This document shows positions 12,097 to 25,200 of a DNA stretch of 64,000 nt, piece by piece. Source of the stretch: Aptenodytes patagonicus (Eukaryota; Chordata; Aves; Sphenisciformes; Spheniscidae); contig NC_134950.1 in the NCBI RefSeq assembly GCF_965638725.1, positions 168,544,853 to 168,608,852 of the forward strand. The letters run 5' to 3'. The notes below the pieces were generated by a model. It ran no database searches and was not told the origin of the DNA. It saw nothing but the letters and a program-made list of their open reading frames with translations. The stretch's first letter is position 1. The number at the start of each line of letters is the position of its first letter. Both the position numbers and the translations under genes were made by a program.

Positions 12097-12779
12097 TATA
12101 TTAGATTTAGGTTAGATTAGACATGATTAGATACGATACAACATAGACAAAATGGGTCGGAGATGCCTGGAGACCCCAGAGCAGGAGGGGCTGGAGTTCT
12201 GGCCCAGCAGGTGGGATGGAGAGCATGGATGGACGGACAGGCAGGCAGGTCAGAAGCTCCTGATCCCTCCATGAGACTTGCCGAGCCTGCCTGTGCCGTG
12301 GCACTGATTTGTCCTCCTGCCCCATGCAGCCAGGCAGGGTTTCCCTCAGTGAGTGCTGAGCACTTGCCGTTTCACTGCTCCCTCCCTTCCACGCTCCCAG
12401 ATGTTTTCCAGAAGTCATGAGCTCTCACAGCTTCATTTGGGTGGGAACCAAGCCAAGAGGGGAGATGTCTTTGCCTCTGAAAATGAGATCCCAGGGGACT
12501 GCAGTGGAAGAAAACTCAGGCCCGTCATTTTGAGGTAGGAGAGGGGCAGAGAAGTGATGCCAGCCATCAGACTGGCCTCCATCCAAGAGCTAACACAGCT
12601 AACGCCGTGGCAGGGAGGTCCTGTGCATGGCTGGGGAAGGCTGTTCACCAGCTGAGTGGTCTTCTTGTCACCATTCCCTTTTGGAGCAACCTGCAGCTTG
12701 CTTGTCTTCATGCCTGACCACCAGGGATTTCTCTGGGATGATTCATCTCTCCAGGCACGAGCTTCACCTTTCACTTTAC

Positions 12780-13326
12780 AAGACCCCACCTGGAGTACTG
12801 AGACCCCACCTGGAGCACTGTGTCCAGCTCTGGAGCCCTCAGCACAGGAAAGACATGGACCTGTTGGAGCGGGTCCAGAAGAGGGACACAAAAATGATCA
12901 GGGGGATGGAACACCTCTCCTGTGAAGAAAGGCTGAGAGAGTTGGGGTTGTTCAGCCTGGAGAAGAGAAGGCTTCGGGGAGACCTTCTTGCAGCCTATCA
13001 GTACTTAAAGGGGGCTTATGAAAAAGATGGCAGCAAACTTTTTAGCAGGGCCTGTTGCGACACGACAAGGGGGAATGGCTTTAAACTAAAAGGGGGTAGA
13101 TTTAGACTAGATATAAGGAAGGAATTTTTTATGCTGAGAGTGGTGAAACACTGGCAGAGGTTGCCCAGAGAGGTGGTGGCTGCCCCATCCCTGGAAACAT
13201 TCCAGGTCAGGTTGGACGGGGCTCTGAGCAACCTGATGTAGTTGAAGATGTCGCTGCCCAGGGCAGGGGGGTTGGACTAGATGACCTTTAGAGGTCCCTT
13301 CCAACCCAAACTATTCTATGATTCTA
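12780..13326 (+). mobile_element. CR1 LINE 3' fragment, ORF2 C-terminus open
   Basis: This is a 5'-truncated CR1 in + orientation. A frame open from 12627 to 13241 reads through the CR1 reverse-transcriptase C-terminal region without a stop: [11 protein letters not shown], then [51 protein letters not shown] and the ending VRLDGALSNLM. The 3' UTR and one and a half tail units (ATTCTATGATTCTA) follow. A segment of about 20 bp at the 5' junction (agaccccacctggag) occurs twice in tandem near 12780-12820. The open frame suggests moderate age. It is a dead copy, since the N-terminal two thirds of the ORF are missing. Confidence 0.95.
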
Positions 13327-16300
13327 AGACCCGTAATGCACGGAGAGTTCATTCGCTAGTACTCAGAAAGTGCTTTGGGGAAGGTCTGAGAAGAAGGTGG
13401 GCTCCCTGAAGCCACCTGTTGCTGGATGCTCCTTGCATTGTTATGCAGCCCTTTAATTTGTTGACTGGGATGATACCAGACTTCTTCGGCACGGAGTTTT
13501 CAGAAAAACCTAAAGGCTTCTGGAGATGTAAATAAAAACGCAAAGTTTCTTTCTGATAAGGATGTTGTTAATAAAGTACCAAGATTTTCTATCCTGAAAC
13601 TTCAGCTTTGTTAGAAGCATCTACTGGCTATTAGCTTTGCTACAAATCACTTTTAAACTGCTTAGCCTCATGCATAAACCCTGATGAGGGAAGAGCTATA
13701 ATAGCAAGAGCACTCATGTTTAATAATTGCCAATCTGCACAAATATAAATAGCCTATGTGAACACGGCTTGACCTGCTGGAAGCAAGCAGGTAAGGTTAA
13801 GAGGCGGAAGCGATATTTCTTTGCTGTTACGGTCCTTGCCTCCAACATTCTTTCCCCACTCATCCGTCAGTCGTGCGGCTGCAAGGCAGATGCGGTGCCC
13901 TGAAGTCAGTGCAGCCCTGGTATGAAGTTAGCGTAGGTGACACCAGAACTCAGTCCAGTAATTTTTAGATGGTTGGTTTATAAAGTGAATTTAGGGACAT
14001 TTTTGTGCACAGGAATATGTGTTGTGGGTTGCTTAAGGCTGGAAAACACACATTAGTGCTGCTTTACTGGTGATTTGTTGTGCCAGATTTTATCTACCAC
14101 ACTAACTTTTATATATATATTTATATATATATATATATATATATAGTATTCCCAGGACTTAAAGACCTATTTTAGCTCCTGAGCTGTAGCTGTAGGAGAC
14201 CCTGATGTACTTTACATTAACAAAGTCACTTTTCCAGTCAACTGAAAGAGTGGATGTTAACAGCCTTAGACTCCTCCATTAGTCACATTAGGTAGATTTC
14301 TTACCCCCAGGGCAGTCACTAACCATCCATTTCACTGTTTGCATTGCTGGGAGATGGGGACTTACACTTCTGTTGTTTGCATTTAAAATCAAGTGTTAGA
14401 ACTGCATTGGGATTATTTTCTAATTCAGAACCAAATTGGGATTATTTTCTGATGCATTTCACTAGTGGGCCGGACAACAGACTTGGTGATGCTGTTTTGA
14501 TAAACTCTTCTGGGCGTCATGACTTGGCTTCATTGATTTGCATTGATTTAAAGTCGAGAAGAGACCAAAGGAACTGAATACAGAAGCCCCAACTCTACTC
14601 TCTGTTTGCTGAGCCGCCATCCCCATGATCCCCTTCTTGCTTTTGCAGCAGGCTCAGGGACGTTCCTACTCGTGACAGCCAGTTGGGAAGCTGAGTATGA
14701 GCTCCACGTTTTTTTTTTTAATCTTCATCCCTGTGAAATTGCATCTCATCAAGAGGGAAGGGAAAAAGAAATCTATTTAAATACAGTTCTTGTCTGGAGG
14801 GGAAAATATCAATACTTTGTGTCTCCTTTGTAAAGCTGAAATCTATTGGGTGTCTTTTTAAAAGATGTTTCGTCGGGGCTCCAACCTTGATTCTGTGTTT
14901 AACAGATGTTTCAATTAATACCTGGTGATCTGTAACATCACAACCAACATCTGAGCAGCGAGTGTCTCCAGGGCCCTTATAAATGTCATTGTCTATCACA
15001 GCTAATCAGTCTGTGAGCTTCCTTGCAGGTGACCTCGGGGTGGGATTCACCTTGCAGATTAGGACACCTACGTTTCGGCATTTCTGTGTAGGTGTCTATA
15101 TGTGACCCAGATGGTCTGAGCTCCCATTGTGGTCAGCCGTGTTGTCAGGTTCATGTCAGCTGCCTGCTCTCAGGTCATTTGAGATGCTGGAAAAGGTCCC
15201 GTTGTCCCACATCGTCCCTTTCTGGAGAGCGAAGCCCCCGTAGATGCTGTGTTATCTGCCAGCCCCACGTGGATGCTGTGAACGCAGAAAATAAAGTTAT
15301 CTCAAATGGCACCACATGCCTCCGTTATGCACCTCTTTGAACCCTCATTGACAATAGTAGCAGTTCAGCCACTCTCAGGTGGACACCTACATTTAGAGAT
15401 CTTAAGCTGCAAGCTGAATCCCTCCCCAGGTTTCTCTTGTGTTGTGTAAGAACGAAAAAAGAAGAAAACCTGCTCACACTGAGCTTTTCCCTGCAGCCTG
15501 CTTTATTCATTACTGAAAAGCAGCTTTTATTTCATCTTTCCTAAGTGGCCAGACTGCTGCAGTTCGATCTTTAAGGAAGGTATCCCTTTGCAAGGCAAAA
15601 AGAAAACAAAATTAAATATACTGAATGTGATGCCCACCCCCCCCCAAAAAAAAAAAAAAGTCTGTAACAACTCTGTACAGTTGTAACAAAATGAAAAGCT
15701 GCTTCAACACTGGCACTCAGCATTTTTATGCACTTAGCTCAGAAACAGCCAGAATCCAAATCCTGCGGGAGATTATACCTCTTCCACCTTTATTTCACTG
15801 TAGCCAGATTCAACTCTTATTTTAAGTGAATGTAGTGATTATTTTTTATAGCCTCTTTCCCATTATAGACCCCTAGCCATTTATCAGGGGAGGGGTGAAC
15901 CCCTTTAGAAAGTTCATCCCATTCATGGCTATGTGGGACATATGTATTGCTTTTTTTTGGTTGGTTGGGGTTTTTTAAGTCACCTTTCACAGCCCTCCGG
16001 AGTTTGCTGAGCAGAGATTAAACCCCACTGCCCTGGCAGATGGGCTTCCTTACAGAGGGAGGGAGTGGATGAGATCCTCCCCAGGACCATTCAGCCCTCG
16101 TTTGAAGGAAAACCGCTCATCCATGGAGCTGCAGCAGTGCCAGCTGATGTGGTTACATGTGTCCTGCTGCTAAAGCCACTTCATCCTCCTTGCCACCAGT
16201 GATTGGGCTCAATCCTGAGCTGTGCCCAGTATTTCTTGGCTGCTTTTTCCCCCTGTTATTTGGAGCTAATAATTTGGGACGATTCAGCAAGGAAGGCAAA

Positions 16301-19300
16301 GGGATGTGGCTACTTTCTTCCCCTCGCTGAGTCCTGCCCTGTGCTGGGAGCTACAGGGAGGGGTGATGGAGCCCCTCTGCCAGCCGTGCGCTGGCTGGGG
16401 ACCCCTTTGGGACTCCCTCCCTGGGGAGCTCACAGGGGTTTCCTATTGCCCCGGGGTCATTTCAAAGCAGGGTGTAAGTGCAAAAGAGCCAACGCTGAAA
16501 CAAGGCACTTGTTTCCTGCAACGTCTGCATCCATCTATTGGGTTATTTTTTATTTTCACCCTGGATCTTAAGCATAATTAAGCTTTTCTAGCTTTTTTCA
16601 CAATAGAACCAGGTTTTCTTTTTGCTTGACATACTCGAACGCAGAGAAAAAACCTGCTGCTGAGATGGTTCCCAGCTTCACAGGGCACCAAAAGGAGGCC
16701 AAACACTACGTGAAGAATTACTGACGTGCTCAAGTGTCAACTGCTAGGCTGCTTGCATTTTTTTGGGGAATGACATTAAACACGGCTGCAGAGCCATGTG
16801 GGTCTCAGCTATGCCGTGCACTTAATTCCAGTCCTGCAATGATTCCTCTCAAAGGATTTTCCTAGCCCTTCTGTTTTGCTCTACTCGCTGACTCTTGTTG
16901 TACAGTTCCCTTTTTGCACAGTTTCTCTGTGCAAAGCTTTTTTCACTTTCTGGAGCTGGTGCTTTGCAGCTGGGGCATGGGCAGTGTTTTTGAGCGCAGG
17001 AATCCTTGCTCTTTCGTCCTCTCCACAAAATTTTTTGCAGCACCGTTTTTGGCAAAATGAACCTTTGTTCCTCCTCGCCCCGCTGTCTCCTCCCTCCCCT
17101 GGGAAGTCATACACTTTTCAGCAAACAGTATGTCAGAGGTTTATCTTCAGGCTGTTTGTGTACAAGGCAGATGAGGCAAGGTTTGTCAAGAGAAATAACA
17201 GCTCATATTGGAACAACTGAAAAATATATATATGGTTTTATATATATGCATCATTTTACATAAATATATATATTAAATAAAAATAAATACTTTCAGGCAT
17301 GGCAATACTTCCTGAGGTCTGGAAGAGAAACAAAGCTAAGTAGTAGTTGCTCTGGGTTTAGCCTGAATATGTTTGTCAGTGGGAGAACATGAAAGAAAAG
17401 TGAGCTGGTTGGAGAGAACGGCTCATTGCAAAACCATCGCTACCATGCTTCTGTGTTATAGACCTACAATGTATCTCCGAAAGCCAAGCCCACAAATTAA
17501 CATGCATGGTTCTGCTGGGCATTAAAAACCTGGGAATCAGGAGACGCTGATTTTTATGACATGCCACAGTGTTCTTCACGTCTCGCCACCTGCTAGTTTC
17601 TTGCTGTCGCAGAGGTGATAACTCTTGCCCACCCCTGCAGTCCTACAGGGGCTGATGGTCCTACCAGCTCCTCCTTGGCTAAATGATTCATCTGCTCTGC
17701 AGGTGCTAATTACTCTTTTTTTCTGTAATTAATTAACTTGACTAAACAGAACAGTTCTGTCAGACGTGTGCGTATCCTGAAGTTTCCTGAGTGTTGACGT
17801 TTCAGAGTTAAAGAGCTTCAAAAGCTCTTTTTTTCTTTTTCTAGCTGTACTAGTCGGTCTAATAAAAAAAAATATTATGTCCCATGTATCAGTAGTCAAT
17901 CATGGCTATAATAGCACTTAATAAAACTGTGGTGTGAGATGTTGCTTTCTGAGATCCATTTGTCTTGGTACCTAGTTCTTTTGGAGACAGTAGGTTGGAT
18001 GTCTGTCAGTGGGTGAAGTTGTGCTGGAAGTGCGTGACCTACACTATAACTAAACTTACATGCCATGAGGAAGAGACTTATAATGTTGGCGTGAGTATTT
18101 GTGCCTTCCACCTTGACTATTGTTTTCATTTGGATCTTACAACCTTGGGGATATAAGGCAGGAACAACCTTTTTGTCTCCTTGAGGTCTCTGCCAACGTA
18201 GGGCTCCTGTCGTATTCGTATGGTTATTTACCCCCAGCTTCTTAAAGTTCACTTTTTTGCCGTACTCCTTTGACGGGGAAGCTGTTCCCAGAGCCAGACG
18301 GCTCTGATGGTTAAACTGTGTTAGCCAAGCCCCGATGGTTTTGTAGATGGAAAGGAAATTAAAAATTGGAGCTTGCTGCCTTGGCTCTACTTGACCTGAG
18401 CCTCAGAAGTGTCTTAAGGGACCAATAAGCATCTGGAAATATTTTTAAACCTAGCTATAAAGCTGAAGCTTTGGTTGTCTGTTCAAATTTTTTTGCTATG
18501 TATTGTTGTTACAGGGAGATAAAACAAAGCCAGGATTTATTTAAGGGACATCTTCCAGAAACACTAAATTCAGTTGTGGAAGAATAGCTAAGTAAAGGGC
18601 TGAGTAAAGGTTGCGATTTTCTAAAGGAGACACCTAGTGTGCTCGACAGCACTATATGTACTCTTTGGAAAAAGAGATGCAGAAGGGAAAAGAGTCCAAG
18701 TGGCTGTTGCAAGCTGTGATGGAGGCCTCAGGGACCGGCCAGGACCTGTGATCCCAGAGTGGTATTTGCCTGGGGATACGGTGAGGGCTGGGATGGGGGA
18801 GAGGAGGAGGTTGTAGTACCATATGGAAGGGCAGCTAGGGGCAAGGGGCAAGAGAAACATGAGGGCAGCAGTCATGAACACCAGCTGCAAAGAGGTTAGG
18901 AACCGCAGCCTTGTGGAACAATCCCACATTTGAGCTGAATCTCTTGTGCAGGTTGATCACTGGGTCTGCTGCTCCCACTTGGATCGCCGCTCTCTAGAAG
19001 CATCCCAGAGCTATAGCACTCCTAGGGACAGCCCGTGTTGGGAACACTGAGCAGCCTAGATGCAGTTGTCTCTCCTGTACTGCCTTTTCCCAGTACGTTT
19101 TTGTCTCTGCATATTGCTCTAATAGTGTATTTCTCCTCCTGTTCCTCTCTGCTGCAGATCTGACAGGATTTCTTATTGCACAACTGAAATCATTGTCATA
19201 ATAAAACAGCAACTGTGTCTTTGATTCAGGCTTGCTTTCTTCCCCACTACGGGACAGCTGAAAAGTCAAGTCTCTGTTTCTAGAAGGGGTATTAAAATGC

Positions 19301-21660
19301 TTGGCAGGTCGATGCCCCTCTGCTTTGTAATTATTTCTTCCCTGCCAGTTCACCACTCAAGCTTCCTGGGCTGTCAGCTCTGGAAACAAGTATTAAATAT
19401 ATATTGCAGTGCTGGGAGGAGAGCCCAACCGGTCAGAGTACAATGCACCTAAAAATTAACGCTTATTTCCCTTGCAGAGTAGCCTGGGGAGAAGTACAGG
19501 CAAGGAACGGCGTCCACTGGGGTAACCATGAGTAGAAGGAGATGAACCACTAAATTCAGCTGCAGCTGGAGAGGGGCAATGGTTCAGGAGTAGGACGAAG
19601 CTGAGAAGCTCTTAGTTCAGTTCCAGACTCTGTACATGAACTTTCTGCTAGGGGTGGTCTTGCAGCTGGATGCCTAAAACTCAGTATGGAAATGAGAAAA
19701 ATAGACTTCCTTTCATCGCCCTTTGCTTATTTCTTTTCACTTTTGTCTGCCTGCATCATAAAGACACTGTAGTTAGTGTTTGGCTAGATTAGCCTTGCAA
19801 ATTGATGTCTTGGGGATGATGCAGTTACCCCCTACATGTGCACTCATGATAACGTCAGGGAATGGAAGCATCTTCTAAACTAAAGGGCTAGTGCTGGTGA
19901 CGGGGTGTTTCTACGCTTGATGGGATTGAATTTGCCTGGGTGTGGGAAGGTTTGTAGCAATGAGGGGAGTGAGATGTAAGAACAGCCTGCCAAGAGCAGC
20001 ACTGAGAGCCAGAAAGACAACTTCTTTTGTGATGGAGCTTGGCCCATTTCTGAAAGGGGTGTGCTGTCTGTCACGGGGACTGCCTCAGAAGGAGCCTTTC
20101 TGTATGATGTGTATGTTATTCAACTGCTATGCAGGGAGAGCAGTTGATGTGATACTGTTCACAGTGCAGTGCTCGGCCTCCTGCTTAAGGAAAAACTTAG
20201 CAAGGCAAAACCACTTCTAGCAGGAGCAAGGCATTATCGCAGTATGGATCTACCTGTCAATGCAGGAATGGGAGGCTGGCCGGGCTTGGAGACACATCCA
20301 TGTTTGCTTTGAGACCAATGAGAGTAGGAGATGGAAACAGATCATCTTGGAAAATTACTGGTTTGTTAAGAGATGGGCAGGATCTCTCTAGGGTTTCATA
20401 TAGTCCCCACAGTATTGCAGCTTTGCCAGTTCTCCAGTGGGAAGGTCCCACCAATGATGCCTCTCTTGGCAATCTTCCCCTTGGTCTCTTTTTTTGAAGG
20501 CATGTGTGAGTGCATTTGGGCACGCTGCAGGACATGTTCCTGTTGCAAGAAACTCAAAGCCAACTGGAGGGCTTTGCTCTCCATGTGACAGAGGTCACTG
20601 CTCTCTCCCACCGTTACCCCTTGTTTCAAGGGATCCATCCACGGTGGACTTGGGCCTCCCTGTGCCAGCCAACAGTGTCATCGTTCAGGCTGTCATGGAG
20701 GTCATGGCTGTGAAGGGAAAGAAGTGTTTTGTTAGGGAGCAGAGGCAGGGAAAGGTTTTTATCAGGATGACCGTGGCCATATGCTCAGTGTTCAGCCAGG
20801 GGCTGAGTTGACAGTCCCAGCACGGGGTTTCACAGAGGAGATGTGGTCTGTTTCTTGTAAAGCTTTTGTTTCAGAGGGGTGGGAGAGGGGGATTGATATT
20901 TTTGATTGCTCTCGTACAAGCAATAAGGAGTTTCCAGATCCTTCACACCGTACTAAAATAACAACAGCAAGTTTAAAAAAGGTGCTTCTCTCCAGAAAAA
21001 GATGCGGTCGACCATCTCCAACTACACATGCACAGGGACCTGAGCTGCTTACAAGGGGTGAGCAATGGGGTGAGAGGGAGAGAAATTTAAAATCGGTATC
21101 GTACATCGACAGTGAGGTCTACAGTGGGGAAACCATTATACTTCACAGCTCACCCAATTAGTGGCTGCAGCTGACCCCTCTGAGTGTGGGATGTGTGGTT
21201 ACTGTGAAATGAGATTTAATTAATCTTAAGGCCAAGATATAAAGAACCTTGACTGACCTCCTCACGTTAGACCTTGCTGACAATTTATCTTCCAAATGTA
21301 TTTTCCTTAACAAAAAACCTAACCTTTTACTTGAGGAATATTTTCAGGGAGGTGGGGTTTTTTTGCTTGTAAAGTTGCGGAGGGGTGAGGGAGATATTTA
21401 TTCTTGGGGATTTTAATTCTTGATCCATGGGGGAGAAAAAATCAAGTAGCTTTTCCCTTTCTTCTTCTCACCAAGAAACTGGAAAAGTTTGCAAGTTCTG
21501 AATTATTTTTCTTGACAGAAAAGTGAATAAATAAAAACCCATGCTTTTTATGGATTGTTTTTAAACTTCCTTTTTCAAGCCAGAAAATGGCCAGAAGGTG
21601 CCACACCTTTAAATAGTGGCACAACTGTTTCTGGGGAGGAGGGAAATTTTACTTTCCTGA
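13327..21660 (+). other. Intron 1, segment between CR1 and first LTR
   Basis: This segment is non-coding. It contains a (TA)n microsatellite at 14109-14145, a direct duplication of a 15-mer (TTGGGATTATTTTCT at 14407-14421 and 14436-14450), an AT-rich patch near 17220-17290 and mixed unique sequence. No gene, RNA gene or recognised mobile element was seen. Confidence 0.6.
14109..14145. repeat. (TA)n microsatellite
   Basis: An almost uninterrupted TA dinucleotide run with one extra T. Confidence 0.95.
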
Positions 21661-22258
21661 TGTGCTGGTTTGGGCTGGGGTAGAGTTAATTTTGGTAGCT
21701 AGTGTGGGGCTACGTTTTGGATTTGTGCTGGAAACAGTGTTGATAACACAGGGATGTTTTCGTTCCTGCTGAGCAGTGCTGACACAGAGTCAAGGCCTTT
21801 TCTGCCTCTCACCCCACCCCACCAGCGAGCAGGCTGGGGGGGCACGAGAAGCTGGGAGGGGACACAGCCGGGACAGCTGACCCCAACTGACCCAAGGGAT
21901 ATCCCACACCATATGACGTCGTGCTCAGCATATAAAGCTGGGGGAAAGAGGAGGAAGGGAGGACGTTTGGAGTGATGGCGTTTGTCTCCCCAAGTCACCG
22001 TTACGCGTGATGGAGCCCTGCTTTCCTGGAGATGGCTGAACAGCTCCCTGCCCATGGGAAGGAGTGAATTAATTCCTTGTTTTGCTTTGCTTGTGTGCGC
22101 GGCTTTTGCTTTCCCTATTAAACTGTCTTTATCTCAACTCACGAGTTTTCTCACTTTTACTCTTCCAATTCTCTCCCCCATCCCACCGGGGGCAGGGAGG
22201 GTGAGCGAGCGGCTGTGTGGTGCTCAGTTGCCAGCTGAGGTTAAACCACGACACCTGA
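21656..22258 (+). mobile_element. Solo LTR, copy 1 (avian ERVL-like), with target duplication
   Basis: The LTR proper is 21661-22253 (593 bp), starting TGTGCTGG and ending CCACGACA, so it has the TG...CA termini of retroviral LTRs. It is flanked on both sides by the 5-bp duplication CCTGA (21656-21660 and 22254-22258). Five-base duplications are typical of ERVL-type elements. Inside are a degraded CRE (TGACGTCG, 21914-21921), a TATA box (TATAAA, 21931-21936) and an ATTAAA polyadenylation signal (22117-22122). No gag-pol-env internal region is attached, so this is a solo LTR left by LTR-LTR recombination. It matches copy 2 (28093-28686) almost throughout. Confidence 0.93.
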
Positions 22259-25200
22259 TTAGGATGTTGGAAGACTGACACACTCAGAGAAGGGATAATG
22301 ACCTCTATTTTAGATCATAGATCAGATAGTGGAAGAGTTTCAGTGTTGAAAGCTGTTTGGTCACAACTATTAGTTTGAAGCGTATTCAGTCTTAGAGTCT
22401 GGGGATCGCTAACTCACTTCAACAGCAGCAGATTTAATTGGGGAAGAAAATTTCCAGGCTTGGAAATAGAATATTGTACTAAGACCAGAGTTTAAAGGTA
22501 TTTAAGACTCTAGGAAAGTCCTGACCAATGAGATCAGGGTTTTGCTGTCTCCTGTGGAGTATATCAGTGGGTTACCCCCAAGTTATGTTTTCCTGCAAAA
22601 GGGTGGCATTTAAATGGTGTGACTGAAAGCAGCACATCTGGGCGTCAGGAGGGAGAGGCCAGGAAGAGCTGCAAGGGTAAATGCATTTTCTTCATTATGT
22701 GGGAGACACTTAGAGGTCAACGTGTCTGTTCTTGGCTTTGTCCGGGAGATGGTTATTTCAACCTCTGTAATCCAGCATCTTGTGGCTGCAGTGGTCTTAC
22801 TGGAGCTCATGACAGAGTGACTTTCCCAATTGAAGTAGTATCTGATCTCCTTTCTGTCTGTAAGGAAAATGCAGCTGAGTTCCTGTGACAGTGCTATTCT
22901 GATAGAAAGTCCCACAGGATCGTTGCAAACAGCATGGGTTCAAGACCTCAGTTCTAGCATCTGCCTCAACATCCCTTTCCCTAGCAGGAGCTGGCACTGA
23001 AAACAGAAAGATAAAAGCATGCAGGCATTCGGTCACATATTCATTCAGCCCTAGGAATTTAACTAATAATTGTGCTTGGGAAGATCCTACCCTGCAGTTA
23101 CCATCCTCAGCCAGAATAAATCAGCTTAGCTTCGCTGACGTTAACATTGCTGTGCCGTGCCGTCTGAGGATCTGACTGTGAGTTTAATGCTCGTGAAAAT
23201 TGTTACGGGAGCAACCCCGGAAGGCTGAAACCCAAATGTAGCACAGGCAACAGCTGTCCTCCCTGTGGCCCAGAGGCTGTGGCACATGAGATGTTCCTCA
23301 GGGAGCACCTCAAGGTGGGTGGGTGGCATAGCTTTCGTGACCCAACCTTGCCCATATCATGACCCGTGTATTTTGTTGTCACCATATGGAGAGGCCTCCA
23401 GCAAAATAAACTGACTCTGGCAACAAGCCTGGATGATAGTGCTTGTGGAAAAAAGAGGTCCTTAACCACTGGAGTGGGATGCTGGGGTGTATCTGCTAGG
23501 AATGGGTCAGGTGTATGGTTTCAGCCTTTGGCCTGAGGGCGCTTTCGAGACAGTGGGAAACATTTAAGTTGTCTGTGAAGATAAATAACAGCACAGCCAA
23601 GGAGTTGAAATTAAATGTATAGAGATTCTGTGCTTCCACAGGGGATTTCCAGGAGTCAGCAAATTAAAACAAGAGTGAACTCCATCAGGTTCAGATGGGA
23701 GCTTTTGTATATACCTTTTTGTATAGACTCTATATGTCCTATATGACTTTTTTCTGATCTATAAATAGGGTGAGGAGAGCTCATGTGGGGTGGTCTCCAA
23801 AGGGTTACACATGGTTTAGCAGAGTGAGTTTGCTGCACAGCCTGGCTGGAGAATGGGGAACAGGATGCCAGAGGTTTCCACGTTTCTTTTGTAATCAGTT
23901 AACTGTTCTCACTCTGATAAGCAAAGTATGATTTTAATTAAAAAGCCATTCCGGCTGGATTTCATTTTTATGCCATTGAAGAGGCAAATTACTGTGGATA
24001 TAAAGAGGAAGAAAAAATATGATGGTCTTCTCGTTCCAAAGAGTTTTAATCCATAGTGGCTTGGATCCAGGGTCAAGGCTAAGTTCCCCACTCCTTGGAA
24101 GAAGTGTTGGTATTTTTTTTTTCCTCACATCTCCTCAGCAGAAGGACCAGTAAGATATCCCTTCTTTGACTCCATGTATTTTTAAGTTAAGGAGTTAAGT
24201 TAATTGTGCCATCCCAGGGGGCTGCTGCACTCGGGGAGCCAACCTTGACCTTTGTCGCCTTTTAAACAAGGGCTTTTCAGAGAAGAGCTGGACGTTTTGG
24301 TGTACTCCGATGCTGAGGAAAGCACTTCCCTCTATTATCTGTCCCTTTCATATGCTGCATTTAATTTTATGGGGCAAAGACTGGAGCTGGTGCTGGGCTA
24401 AATCTAGGGGACATTTAGGCATGTTTAGTAGAAAATGGCTGTTCACCTAGGAAAAAGTAAAGATGTTCTGCTGTTCACGTACATTGTTCGGTCTTATCTG
24501 GTCATGCTATTTAGCTGTGGCATGAGATGCTGCTGTCAAATAACTCTAGTAATAGCTGTCTGATAGCAACTTGTATCACCAAGGATATGAATGACATGTA
24601 ACTTTCCCAAAGGCTGATGTACAAAAAGAGAGGCTGGACCAGAAATGCAGCAAGGTGATAGTTATAAACGCCACCCAGAACTCTCAAAGGTCTTGCAGAT
24701 TTATTTTTTTAAGTTTTTTTTTTATTTCATTTATTCACCCATAAGAGTATTTCCAGTCCACATAATCACAATTATAGTCTGGAGTGTTGCTGTAAATAAA
24801 TGGGGCAGGGTCCTTGAGTTTCATTTTCCTAAAGCACTTTGCAAAGCTCAGTTTTGGATGTGTAGCTAGACAGGCGTGCTGGGAGTGTGCAGCAGTGGAT
24901 GGCTCCTTGCCCAGGTTGGGAAAGCTGTGGAAGAAGAGCGCTCCCTCCTTGCCTGCCGTCTTGTGAGCACATAAAGCACATCAGTTATAAGTGACAGTAA
25001 GCGCAGCTATGATGACTGAAATAATAGGCTTTATATTAAAACATATGTCTCGTAATGAGGTACTAAGATTTGATTTTAGGCTTTGTTGCTTCTTCTCTTT
25101 CCTCACCCTGTGCCACTGCTGTGTCTTCTGTGTAATTCCCTTGATCCCGAGCGTCGGAATTTAGGAACGAAATGAAGAGGCAAAGCTGCATTTCCACGCT

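Larger units (their letters stand above)
7372..12779 (+). other. Intron 1, first segment
   Basis: The consensus donor GTGAGT is at 7372. The first kilobase is GC-rich, with a 30-bp perfectly alternating purine-pyrimidine run at 8117-8146. Beyond that the sequence looks unique and non-coding; no repeat family was recognised. A 22-bp perfect palindrome lies at 12075-12096, with a third copy of its arm at 12136-12146. Confidence 0.6.

Noticed and set aside
7915..15275. Shared 'cacgtggatgc' phrases near 7920 and 15268
   Set aside because: Only about a dozen bases match with nothing around them; expected by chance.
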